This document shows positions 1 to 6,664 of a DNA stretch of 8,639 nt, piece after piece; within the stretch, counting starts at the first letter, position 1; each line of letters begins with the position of its first letter. The stretch spans positions 1 through 8,639 of the forward strand of contig CAMAWS010000106.1 of NCBI GenBank assembly GCA_945861845.1, read 5' to 3'. The DNA comes from Candidatus Sulfopaludibacter sp. SbA3 (GTDB lineage Bacteria; Acidobacteriota; Terriglobia; 20CM-2-55-15). Made by a program: the position numbers and the translations under genes. The notes under the pieces are model-generated. The model worked only from the letters and a program-made list of their open reading frames with translations, was not told where the DNA came from and did not search any database.

Positions 1-133
1 CCATGTCGTCACACGGGCTTGCAGCCGCCCGCTTGCTTGCCAAGAGCGCGGCTCGGTCAAGCCGTCGCGTAATCACGGCGGCTGAAGCCCTGAGTTGTTG
101 CGGGGACCAAAGACCCAATGGAGCATACATAGT
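1..133. other. left-edge non-coding or partial region
   Basis: No gene can be assigned here. On the plus strand two frames are open from the left edge and stop at about 70 and 92, so either could be the tail of a gene lying outside the window. Neither short translation resembles a family I know. The segment also serves as the 5' region of the exported protein starting at 134. I see no clear -35/-10 pair. Confidence 0.3.
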
Positions 134-487
134 ATGAAGGCAATTTCAGCGACTCTCTTGCTTCTACTTTTCGCCGTTCGCCCCTCTTTTGCAGAGTTTT
201 ACACCGGCAATGTGCTCGTAGGTTCGATGCGGGAATACGAGAAGGCCGTCAGAAATGATCCGTCCAGAGACCTTCGACTCGCAACGGCCTTTACCGAATT
301 TATCGCCGGAGTTTATGACTCGCGTGAGATGGACTTCTGCACGCCTGAAAGAACTACGCTTGGTCAGATAGCCGCAGTGGTTTCGAAGTACCTAAATGCT
401 CATCCGGAACAATGGAATCAAGCGGCGTACCTGTTGGTTCTACTCGCATTGAAAGAGGCTTTCCCGTGCTCACCTTCCGGAAGATGA
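134..487 (+). CDS. Rap1a/Tai family exported protein (immunity-protein-like)
   Basis: This is a 117-residue protein with a classical signal peptide: K2, a Leu-rich core at residues 8-13 and a probable SFA cleavage site at residue 20. The mature part begins EFYTGN. It follows the Rap1a/Tai family layout: a FYTGN start, an FIAGVYDS block (56-63), FCTPERTTLGQ (68-78), a KYLNAHPEQ block (85-93) and a final EAFPC (108-112). Known members (Rap1a, Tai4) are periplasmic proteins that neutralise type VI secretion amidase effectors. Many homologues are orphans of unknown role. No effector gene is adjacent. C69 and C112 remain, while the first conserved cysteine is replaced (M32 or nearby) and the one before the GYIAG-like block is also absent, so one of the two usual disulfides is missing. 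I chose ATG 134 over a TTG at 95 because it places the signal peptide at the N-terminus. GGAG at 120-123 lies 10 bases upstream. The family call is firm; immunity function is inference. Confidence 0.82.
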   Translation: MKAISATLLLLLFAVRPSFAEFYTGNVLVGSMREYEKAVRNDPSRDLRLATAFTEFIAGVYDSREMDFCTPERTTLGQIAAVVSKYLNAHPEQWNQAAYLLVLLALKEAFPCSPSGR

Positions 488-739
488 ACTGCTTCCTGGC
501 GCATGAAGGATTGAGGTCCGTCTGCGGAAACGGGCTAGGCCCCGATCTCCTGCAGATGAACTGAACCGAAACGGTAAGCTGCTTTGAAGGACGCCCAACA
601 AGATACAGTCGACAATCGTCGCGCACGTGTCCGCTTGGTGGATGTGCGGCTCGCGTCGCTTGCGGCTGGTCGTGCAAATCGCTATGCCGACAAAAGCACA
701 GTGGCGCCGTACAGTTTATGATTCGCATTCCCGCATTAC

Positions 740-744
740 GGAGG
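740..744 (+). promoter_or_regulatory. strong ribosome binding site for the 751 ORF
   Basis: GGAGG lies 6 bases before ATG 751. It is the best Shine-Dalgarno match in the left segment and the main reason to take the tiny downstream ORF seriously. Confidence 0.5.
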
Positions 745-750
745 CTTCAA

Positions 751-941
751 ATGGAGAATCAACAGCCTGACTGGTTTAAGCTGATCCTGAATTGGGTGGA
801 TCAAGGAATCGACTGTCGTTAGCCTTACTCAATCATTGCAGGCATGCGATTGAGGTCGGACATCTTTCACTTACGTTTGATTCTTGGCAACCGCTGTCCA
901 AGGAAGAACAGACTCTAATCAAGACCGTCTTGATTGGATGA
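751..941 (+). pseudogene. possible frameshifted small gene of unknown function
   Basis: An ATG at 751 with an ideal GGAGG starts a 23-residue reading (MENQQPDWFKLILNWVDQGI, then DCR) that ends at TAG 820-822. The frame one base earlier is open from about 780 to TGA 939-941. It reads as plausible protein: a CRHAIEVGHLSL block followed by FDSWQPLSKEEQTLIK. Joining the two frames within the 780-822 overlap gives a protein of about 60 residues, as if one base had been lost. I see no classical slippery heptamer that would suggest programmed frameshifting. It could be a decayed gene, a sequencing error, or a real 23-residue ORF followed by chance coding-like sequence. No family is recognised. Confidence 0.28.
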
Positions 942-1088
942 ATAGTGCAAGTCCACAAAGCGGCATAACGTTGCGGCCGTCAATTCGTGCGTCCGGATGT
1001 TGCAAAACTTGGAACAACGTGCTTCCCGACTTGCAACTGAATGTTAAAGGCGCAGGCCGATGCATAGCGTCCCATTACGACGTAGAAT

Positions 1089-1373
1089 GTGCGCGTGGGC
1101 TACGACTTTGAATGGGATCCCAAAAAAGCAGGAGCGAACCTCAGGAAGCACGGAGTATCCTTCGAAGAAGGCATCACAGTTTTTGCAGATCCTTTATCGA
1201 TGAATATGCCTGATCCCGATCATTCCGACTTCGAGCAGCGATACATCTTGCTTGGGCTATCTGAACGATATCGGCTATTGGTTATCTGTTACGCTGACGT
1301 CGAGGACAGAACCCGAATTATCAGTGCCCGTCAGGCGATGCGTTCTGAGAGAAAACATTATGAAGAAGGTTAA
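1089..1373 (+). CDS. brnT: BrnT family ribonuclease toxin of a type II toxin-antitoxin system
   Basis: This 94-residue protein carries the whole BrnT signature. It has FEWDPKKAGANLRKHGVSFEE at residues 7-27, VFADP (31-35), an acidic and His-containing turn DPDHSDFEQR (42-51), the strand region LLGLSERYRLLVICYAD (54-70) and the C-terminal RIISARQAMRSERKHYEEG block (76-94). BrnT toxins have a RelE-like fold and cleave RNA to arrest growth until neutralised by their antitoxin. The start is a GTG at 1089; a second GTG at 1095 would give a 92-residue form. Neither has a strong Shine-Dalgarno sequence. The 3' end overlaps the next gene by 14 bases, typical of a co-translated toxin-antitoxin pair with the toxin first, as in brnTA. 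Family members are usually autoregulated by the complex, but no operator is visible. Confidence 0.9.
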   Translation: MRVGYDFEWDPKKAGANLRKHGVSFEEGITVFADPLSMNMPDPDHSDFEQRYILLGLSERYRLLVICYADVEDRTRIISARQAMRSERKHYEEG

Positions 1374-1626
1374 GACGAAAACCGATTCGCGTCGCTTTGA
1401 GGACACGATGCGTTCAGAGTATGACTTCTCGAAGGCCGTTCGTGGCGTCACGGCGGCGCGCTACGGTGAGGGAAGCAACGTCGTTTTACTTGATCCCGAC
1501 GTTGCGGAAATCTTCCCGAATGCGCGCTCGGTCAATGAAGCTTTGCGCACATTCGCCCGGCTGACGAAACCTGCCACTCGAACGCGAGTCCGTAAAGCTC
1601 CGGAGCCGCGGCGCCGCTCCCGGTAA
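1360..1626 (+). CDS. presumed antitoxin partner of BrnT
   Basis: This 88-residue protein directly follows and overlaps the BrnT gene, the position of the BrnA antitoxin. Its core is MRSEYDFSKAVRG (17-29), NVVLLDPDVAEIFP (40-53) and SVNEALRTFARL (57-68). An extended strand followed by a helix is what a ribbon-helix-helix-like DNA-binding element would look like. The tail (71-88) is very rich in Arg and Lys. The EYDFS..RG opening resembles BrnA. The DPDV..FP..SVNEALR core is one I associate with a family of small antitoxin-like proteins found beside various toxins, rather than with classic BrnA. ATG 1360 has GAGAGA at 1347-1352. ATG 1408 (a 72-residue form starting at MRSEYDF) has a better-spaced GAGG at 1399-1402 and may be the true start. 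The antitoxin role is inferred from position and overlap. Confidence 0.75.
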   Translation: MKKVKTKTDSRRFEDTMRSEYDFSKAVRGVTAARYGEGSNVVLLDPDVAEIFPNARSVNEALRTFARLTKPATRTRVRKAPEPRRRSR

Positions 1627-1637
1627 CTCTTGCCTCT

Positions 1638-2024
1638 CTACTCCCGGAATCTTTCGCGATTCTTGAACTCGACCATGATCATTTCTGCCGCATCGCGCTC
1701 GATGTTTTGAGGAAGATGGACGTTGGCGTCGCTGCACCCTAGTGCACCGGCCGGGACCGCAGCGGGCTCCGTTGTCCCATCAGGCAGCGTGAAATCAAAG
1801 GTCTGGTCGGTAAGGAAAATGGCGCAACTGGCGGGGTGCCGGTGCATGACCGATCTCTCTCCAGGACCGTACCGGACTCGAACGAGGCGCACCAATTCGT
1901 TTTCAAACGACACCGAGTAGTGGTTGGGATCCGCAGTTACAGCATCTGGAATGGTTGCGGCCCCGCGTTGGGCCAGCAGCGTCGACGCGACTCCAAGGGC
2001 AACACCGAGAATAATTGTTCGCAT
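1638..2024 (-). CDS. exported cupin-like protein
   Basis: This 128-residue protein has an N-terminal signal peptide (MRTIILG, then a hydrophobic run to about residue 18, probable cleavage near LLA/Q). The mature part is a single small cupin-like barrel. HYSVSFENELVRLVRVRYGPGE (35-56) leads into the metal-site motif MHRHP (60-64, H61 and H63). PDG (81-83) follows, then AGALG (92-96), the third histidine H103 and a closing EMIMVEFKN (114-122). The Glu usually found shortly after HxH in cupin motif 1 is not obvious, so the metal site may be three-histidine, or Q74 may contribute. No substrate can be inferred. It is the last gene of the operon, 41 bases after its neighbour. It ends tail to tail with the antitoxin gene, with 11 bases between, and no convincing terminator is visible. 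ATG 2024 was chosen for its well-spaced GAGG; a longer start would add eight residues before the signal peptide. Confidence 0.8.
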   Translation of the reverse strand: MRTIILGVALGVASTLLAQRGAATIPDAVTADPNHYSVSFENELVRLVRVRYGPGERSVMHRHPASCAIFLTDQTFDFTLPDGTTEPAAVPAGALGCSDANVHLPQNIERDAAEMIMVEFKNRERFRE

Positions 2025-2030
2025 GCCAAA

Positions 2031-2037
2031 CCTCTTT
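2031..2037 (-). promoter_or_regulatory. ribosome binding site of the cupin-like gene
   Basis: On the minus strand this reads AAAGAGG, with GAGG 6 bases before ATG 2024. It decides the start in favour of the 128-residue form. Confidence 0.65.
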
Positions 2038-2065
2038 CGTGAGCACAAGTGTTTACTGAACTTTA

Positions 2066-2518
2066 TCAGTACGCAACCTTCGTCACTTCCGCGATCGGTA
2101 TCCGGTAGTTCCAGTCCCTGGGCAGGTTCTCAAAATTGAAGTTGAATCGAAATTCAGTGCCCGGGTCCAGCGGGCGGCGGCGGAGTTCGAAGGCGGTGTC
2201 CGTGTATTCGTGGATGGATTTGCCGTCGAAGTCGGTAAAGGTCATCTTCACTTCGATCATGCGGAGGGGCTTGTCTGGGGAGACGTTCTTCAACTGGGCT
2301 GTCACGAGGCGCAGGCGGTGTCCCACGTAGTTTTCGCTCGTCGCGATGGAAACATGCGAAAGCTGGACAAGGCTCTGAATTGCCGAGGCGTCAATTACCT
2401 CGGTGAGTGGTTGCGACGGCTGATCACTGGCCGATGGAGAAAATGCCCAGGCCAGCACCAGTCCAACTGCCAGTGCAATGCTGATACCGATGATAATGGC
2501 CGAACGCCGCTCGCCCAT
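2066..2518 (-). CDS. membrane-anchored DUF2393-like protein
   Basis: This 150-residue protein has a basic N-terminus (GERR) and one hydrophobic segment at about residues 7-27, which should anchor it in the inner membrane with the rest outside. A short Ser/Pro linker (28-38) leads to a beta-sandwich-like domain. The visible landmarks are YVGHRLRLVTAQLKNVS (64-80), PLRMIEVKMTFTDFDGK (84-100), RRPLDPGTEFRFNFNFENLP (114-133) and DWN (135-137). A pattern of added strands, then a PL.PG turn, then a Phe-rich strand, then a P..WN ending resembles DUF2393 and related FxLYD-type extracytoplasmic domains, whose function is unknown. It starts 9 bases after the pmbA stop, with GGAGAG inside the end of pmbA as ribosome binding site, so it is probably translated from the protease operon mRNA. 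A link between the membrane and the proteases is possible but untested. Confidence 0.72.
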   Translation of the reverse strand: MGERRSAIIIGISIALAVGLVLAWAFSPSASDQPSQPLTEVIDASAIQSLVQLSHVSIATSENYVGHRLRLVTAQLKNVSPDKPLRMIEVKMTFTDFDGKSIHEYTDTAFELRRRPLDPGTEFRFNFNFENLPRDWNYRIPIAEVTKVAY

Positions 2519-2527
2519 ATGCGCTCT

Positions 2528-3874
2528 CTACTCTCCGCTGACCACCATTTTACGAATCTTCACGGTTGGGGCCGCAATGGATCCAAAGAACGTCAGGTCA
2601 TTGCCAATGGTTTCGACATCCTTGAGCATCTCGCGCAGGTTTCCGGCAATCGTGATCTCGTGCACAGGGTAAGCCAACTTGCCGTTCTCAATCCAGATAC
2701 CGACCGCGCCCCGCGAGTAGTCGCCCGAGACATGATTTACGCCCGAGCCGATCAACTCGATCACATATAGCCCGGTTTTTGTCGACGCAATGATGTCTTC
2801 AGGACTGACCTGGCCGGGTTTCAAGCAGAAATTTGTCGGACCAATGACGACCGATCCGGAAGAAAACCTTTGTCCATTGCCCGTGGGCTTCGCGTTGAGC
2901 TTCCGCGCGCTGTAGGTGCTGTGAAGATAGTTCCGCAGCACTCCATTCTCGATGATCGAAGTGGCGTGCGTGGAAATCCCCTCGTCGTCGAATGGAGAGG
3001 AGCCCAATCCGCGCAGCAGCCGCGCATCGTCTACGATCGTCACTGCGGGCGAGGCGACAGTCTGGCCGAGTTGATCCACCAGGTACGAACTTCGACGGTA
3101 GATTGCGTCACCTGCAACGGCGCTGAATACGTCTCCCATGAACGAGCGGGCTGTATACGGATCGAATATGATCGGCACTTCGCAGGTCGCAACCTTGCGT
3201 GCTCCAAGCCGCCGCATTGTGCGTTGGGCGGCCTTCCTGCCGATATCCTCGGGCGATGGCAGGTCCGATCGGTGCCGGGCGACCGCAAACCAGAAATCCC
3301 GCTGCATGCCATCGGCCGCCTGCGCAATCGGCGAAACGGACAACGACGATGCGGTGCCCTCGTATGCGCCCATGAAGCCCAGGGTGTTGGCGAGAACGGT
3401 CTTTGAGCGCGCGTAGTCGAAGGATCCGCCATCGGAGTTGACGATGGATTTATCCGCCGATAACGCGGTAGCCTCGGCGCGTTTCGCAAAGTCGATTCGC
3501 TGTTCAGGCGTTATGGCTTCCCATCCCTCGTCGACAAGATCCAGGTTCGGGAAGTTGTTCTCAAACAGCAGCGGATCCGGAAGCCCACCGCTCTGGTCTT
3601 CCGAAGTGAGCTTAGCCATCCCAATGGTCTCGCTGACGAGGCTCGTGATCGTGGATTCCGAAAGGTCGGAAGTATTCGAGGTTGCGGTCCGCTTTCCAAC
3701 GAAGACGCGAAGCAGCAGGCTTCGCGAAATCGCTTCCTTGAGCGTCTCGACCTCGCCCATTCGTACAGTGACCGAGAACGTGTCCTGTTCACGGATCATC
3801 ACGTCCGCGGCGCTGGCGCCGCCGCTCTTTGCCAGGCGAACCACTTCTTCCGCTCGATGCTTCAGCTCATTCAT
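2528..3874 (-). CDS. pmbA: PmbA/TldE, non-zinc subunit of the TldD/TldE metalloprotease
   Basis: At 448 residues this is close to E. coli PmbA (450). In E. coli, TldD and PmbA (TldE) form a cytoplasmic protease that trims unfolded peptides, matures microcin B17 and degrades the antitoxin CcdA. Family landmarks are a helical start followed by SVTVRMGEVETLKEAISRSLLLRV (34-57), PSPEDIGRKAAQ (207-218) and GLGSSPFDDEGI (289-300). They continue with KLNAKPTGNGQR (325-336), SGVNHVSGDYSRGAVGIWIENG (377-398) and HEITIAGNLREML (405-417). The segment matching the zinc helix of TldD reads TARSFMGDVFSAV (241-253) and has no HExxxH, as expected for the E subunit. It begins 5 bases after the tldD stop. The ribosome binding site is weak (AAGAACC), suggesting coupling to tldD translation. 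The substrate is unknown. Confidence 0.95.
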   Translation of the reverse strand: MNELKHRAEEVVRLAKSGGASAADVMIREQDTFSVTVRMGEVETLKEAISRSLLLRVFVGKRTATSNTSDLSESTITSLVSETIGMAKLTSEDQSGGLPDPLLFENNFPNLDLVDEGWEAITPEQRIDFAKRAEATALSADKSIVNSDGGSFDYARSKTVLANTLGFMGAYEGTASSLSVSPIAQAADGMQRDFWFAVARHRSDLPSPEDIGRKAAQRTMRRLGARKVATCEVPIIFDPYTARSFMGDVFSAVAGDAIYRRSSYLVDQLGQTVASPAVTIVDDARLLRGLGSSPFDDEGISTHATSIIENGVLRNYLHSTYSARKLNAKPTGNGQRFSSGSVVIGPTNFCLKPGQVSPEDIIASTKTGLYVIELIGSGVNHVSGDYSRGAVGIWIENGKLAYPVHEITIAGNLREMLKDVETIGNDLTFFGSIAAPTVKIRKMVVSGE

Positions 3875-3879
3875 GGTTC

Positions 3880-5313
3880 TTATTTTTCGGTCCCGCCGAC
3901 CGTAATTTCCTGGATTTTGATTGTCGGCAAGCCAACACCGACCGGCACCATCTGTCCTTCTTTACCGCAGATACCGACGCCCTGGTCGAGCTGAAGATCG
4001 TTTCCGACCATGGTCACCCGCCGAAGCACCGTCGGACCGTCACCGATCAAGGTCGCGCCTTTTACGGCTGATGTGATCTCTCCATCTTCGATGAGATAGG
4101 CCTCGCTGGTGCTGAAGACGAACTTGCCGCTGGTGATATCCACCTGGCCGCCACCGAAATTTGCGGCGTAGAGTCCCTTCTTCACTGTCTTGATGATGTC
4201 TGCGGGAACGGATTCGCCCGCCATCATGAACGTGTTCGTCATGCGCGGCATCGGAATGTGGGTATAGCTCTGCCGGCGCCCGTTGCCGGTGAGCGGGGCT
4301 TTCATCAAGCCGGAACTCAGCCTGTCCTGAAGGTATCCCTGCAACACGCCTTTTTCGATAAGGACGGTCTTGTGCGTCGGGTTGCCTTCGTCGTCCATGT
4401 TCAGCGAGCCGCGGCGGAAGGGAAGCGTTCCATCATCAACGACCGTGCATAACTCCGACGCCACTTTCTGTCCGACTAATCCCGCAAACGCTGAAGTCTT
4501 CTTTCGATTGAAATCCGCCTCGAGCCCGTGGCCAATGGCTTCGTGCAGGAGAATGCCCGGCCACCCGGGACCCAGCACCACTTCCATCGGCCCTGCCGGG
4601 GCATCAACCGCGCCCAGCTGAAGAATCGCCTGCGCGGCGCTTCGTGCCGCAATTGTCCTGGGATCCAGGTCACCCTGAAAGACATCCAGTGAACGCCTTC
4701 CTCCACCGCCGGAGTAGCCCGGCTGCCGCTGCCCGTTTTCCTCGGCAATGCAGGAGACGTTTAGTCGCACAAGCGGTTGAACATCCCACACGGATCGGCC
4801 GTCTGATGCAGCGAGCAAGACATGCTTTGTTTCATCGGCGTAGCTGGCCTGGACATGCTTTATCCGGGGATCGTGGGCGCGAGCGGTACGGTCGGCTTCG
4901 AATAACAGGCTGATCTTCTGCGCGATTTCAATGTCGGTCGCGAAGTCGCGAATCGAATAAAGGCGCTGCTCCTGGCTCACCGAAGGGTCCAGCCCGATCT
5001 TGCCGCCCTGCGCACTGTTGTTCGCGATGAATGCCGCCGTCCGCGCCGCCTTGAGAATGTTTTCGCGGTTCAGGTCGTCCGAATACGCGTATCCGGTCTT
5101 CTCACCCGAAATCACACGGATCCCGACACCCATGTTGACGCCTTTGGTCGCGGTCTTAATGATCTGTTCCTCGAGCGCGATCATATAATTGACGCGGTAT
5201 TCGAAAAACAGGTCTGCGTAGTCACCGCCCCGGGAGAGCGCCTCTGATAGATAGGCCTCGAGATCGCGGTTCGTGATGTTGTATTTCTCGAAGAAAATCG
5301 ACTTATTTTCCAT
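3880..5313 (-). CDS. tldD: TldD, zinc subunit of the TldD/TldE metalloprotease
   Basis: This 477-residue protein matches E. coli TldD (481) in length and layout. The N-terminal half has LEAYLSEALSRGGDYADLF (18-36) and a strand region with KGVNMGVGIRVISGEKTGYAYSD (57-79). The catalytic region is GPGWPGILLHEAIGHGLEAD (248-267), with the HExxxH zinc motif at H257, E258 and H262. The third expected ligand, a cysteine near the C-terminus, is C449 in VGICGKEGQ (446-454). MDDEGNPT (306-313), LTGNGRRQSY (341-350) and GGGQVDITSGKF (387-398) are further hallmarks. All visible catalytic features are intact. It should pair with the PmbA encoded 5 bases downstream. ATG 5313 is the start that fits the family. 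The frame stays open far upstream, and ATGs at 5352 and 5388 are possible but would add residues unlike TldD. The ribosome binding site at 5313 is weak (GGGGCG). Confidence 0.96.
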   Translation of the reverse strand: MENKSIFFEKYNITNRDLEAYLSEALSRGGDYADLFFEYRVNYMIALEEQIIKTATKGVNMGVGIRVISGEKTGYAYSDDLNRENILKAARTAAFIANNSAQGGKIGLDPSVSQEQRLYSIRDFATDIEIAQKISLLFEADRTARAHDPRIKHVQASYADETKHVLLAASDGRSVWDVQPLVRLNVSCIAEENGQRQPGYSGGGGRRSLDVFQGDLDPRTIAARSAAQAILQLGAVDAPAGPMEVVLGPGWPGILLHEAIGHGLEADFNRKKTSAFAGLVGQKVASELCTVVDDGTLPFRRGSLNMDDEGNPTHKTVLIEKGVLQGYLQDRLSSGLMKAPLTGNGRRQSYTHIPMPRMTNTFMMAGESVPADIIKTVKKGLYAANFGGGQVDITSGKFVFSTSEAYLIEDGEITSAVKGATLIGDGPTVLRRVTMVGNDLQLDQGVGICGKEGQMVPVGVGLPTIKIQEITVGGTEK

Positions 5314-5365
5314 TTTTCGCCCCGCGTCCGTGCGCACGCGCAACCCATCCATGGGCGCGGCCTTT

Positions 5366-6664
5366 TTACTTAGTACTTCCGTCTTCATCGACCGGGCCGA
5401 CCACGACCAGCGTGTAGTTATTGCTGTCGAGGTACATTCCTGCAACCCTGGCCACATCATCAATGGTAACGCTCCGGATATGCTTCGGATACTTCGCGGC
5501 GTAATCGAAGCCGAGCCCGTATACCTCTGCATGCAACAGGAAGCGAGCGATTTGAGAATTGGATTCAAAGGCAAAAACAAAACTTCCCGTCAGGTAGTCC
5601 ATCGCATCCTGTAGCTCCGACTTGGTGACAGGCTCCTCGATGATCCTCCGGATTTCCGTCAGCAGGCCATCGACCGCCGGCTTCATGTTTTCGGGCGAAG
5701 TGCTGATAAAAGAAACAAACTTGCCCGGATCAAGACCTGCCGTCATCGTGATGCTGGCGAAGGTGGTGTAAGCCAGGCCAAGCTCGTCACGCAGCCTCAT
5801 CGGTATCCGGGCCGTGAAGCCCGCGCCGCCGCCGAGAATGGTGTCGAGAACCTGCAGGATGTAATAGTCCGGATTCGTCCGTTCCACGCCGAGGTGTCCG
5901 AGATAGATGTTCAACTGCTGCGCCGGCATGTTAATGAACTTCTCCCGTTTCTCGGCCTGCCGGACCGGCTTCGCGTGAACGGGATTCATAATCGATTTTG
6001 CCGGCCAGCCGCCGAAATACTTTTCGATCTTCGGCATCAGCTCAGACGAGCGAAAGTCGCCGACAATCGAAAGAATGGCGTCGTTCGGGGCAAAGTAGGC
6101 CTTGTGAAAAGCGAGAAGGTCCTCGCGCGTGAGCTTTGCCACGGTTTCGGGATAGCCGTGTGTGGGACGGTGCAGCGGATGGTCCTGGTAGACGAGCTCG
6201 TTGAAAGCCCAACCTGCGACCACCTGCGGGCGATCCATGGCGCTTGTGATCTCAGAAAGAGTCCGTTCCTTTTCTTTGACAACGAATTCTTCCGGAAACG
6301 TTGGCCGAATCACCAAATCGGAAAGCAGTTCCAGCGCCAGGTCGACATCCTTGTTCAGTACACCCGCGGACGCGACGATGCGCTCGAACGATCCGTCCGT
6401 GTCGATGGCGCCGCCCACCGATTCGATTGCGTCTGCAATTTCAAGCGAGGTTCTGCTTGTCGTGCCTTCATCCAGGAGGCGGCTTACCATGAGCGCCTGT
6501 CCGGCTTTGCTTTCCGGCTCGAACCGCGCTCCGGCGAGAATGCTCGAAGTCATGGAAACCGTCGGCTGCGTTGGGTTTTCGACCAACAGCACCTTCAGGC
6601 CATTGGTGAGGACTTCACGCCTGACTTCAAAAAGGCGGCGAAGGCCAAGCTCAGTCGGCTTCAT
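5366..6664 (-). CDS. M16 family peptidase subunit lacking the zinc motif but keeping the Arg/Tyr pair
   Basis: This 432-residue protein has the two-domain fold of the M16B (processing-peptidase-like) family. Domain 1 opens with EVLTNGLKVLLVENPTQPTV (17-36). The usual HxxEH is replaced by L58-M-V-S61-R62, just before LLDEGT (63-68), so it cannot bind the catalytic zinc. Middle landmarks are AYFAPNDAILSIVGDF (189-204). Domain 2 has GGGAGFTARIPMRLRDELGLAY (278-299), which includes the R292-x6-Y299 pair that contacts substrate in M16 enzymes. In the two-subunit bacterial M16 enzyme of Sphingomonas A1, one protein carries the zinc site and the other the Arg/Tyr pair; this gene fits the second role. 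No signal peptide is seen, so it is probably cytoplasmic. ATG 6664 has a very strong ribosome binding site and overlaps the upstream M16 gene by 14 bases. The frame also stays open upstream to 6724, but those residues would be a low-complexity repeat read out of frame. Confidence 0.93.
   Translation of the reverse strand: MKPTELGLRRLFEVRREVLTNGLKVLLVENPTQPTVSMTSSILAGARFEPESKAGQALMVSRLLDEGTTSRTSLEIADAIESVGGAIDTDGSFERIVASAGVLNKDVDLALELLSDLVIRPTFPEEFVVKEKERTLSEITSAMDRPQVVAGWAFNELVYQDHPLHRPTHGYPETVAKLTREDLLAFHKAYFAPNDAILSIVGDFRSSELMPKIEKYFGGWPAKSIMNPVHAKPVRQAEKREKFINMPAQQLNIYLGHLGVERTNPDYYILQVLDTILGGGAGFTARIPMRLRDELGLAYTTFASITMTAGLDPGKFVSFISTSPENMKPAVDGLLTEIRRIIEEPVTKSELQDAMDYLTGSFVFAFESNSQIARFLLHAEVYGLGFDYAAKYPKHIRSVTIDDVARVAGMYLDSNNYTLVVVGPVDEDGSTK

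Larger units (their letters stand above)
488..1088. other. 600-base stretch without an intact gene
   Basis: No complete gene of normal length is convincing here. Two items can be seen. A 45-codon plus-strand frame (584-721) starts with TTG, has no ribosome binding site and has no recognisable product. A short ORF with a strong Shine-Dalgarno sequence starts at 751 and is described separately. The 10-mer GATTGAGGTC occurs at 509-518 and again at 848-857, each just after a GCATG. The part nearest the toxin gene (942-1088) shows no clear promoter or operator. The segment may be degraded accessory DNA. Confidence 0.4.

Noticed and set aside
354..728. Minus-strand open frame of 124 codons under the Rap1a/Tai gene end
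   Set aside because: It overlaps a well-supported gene, has no ribosome binding site, and its Cys/Arg/Pro-rich translation has no recognisable family.
884..1111. Plus-strand open frame of 75 codons running into the BrnT gene
   Set aside because: Its start is a weak alternative codon, the translation shows no family features, and it overlaps the BrnT start in another frame.
1602..1620. GC-rich hairpin (GGAGC ... GCTCC) near the antitoxin end as a terminator
   Set aside because: It lies inside coding sequence, has a mismatch in the stem and no T-run on either strand.
2210..2770. Plus-strand open frame of 186 codons opposite the pmbA end and the DUF2393-like gene
   Set aside because: It crosses two well-supported minus-strand genes, and its translation has no recognisable features.
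5314..5580. N-terminal extension of TldD from an upstream start
   Set aside because: The extra 89 residues overlap the M16 gene, look unlike any TldD N-terminus, and the 477-residue form already matches the family length.
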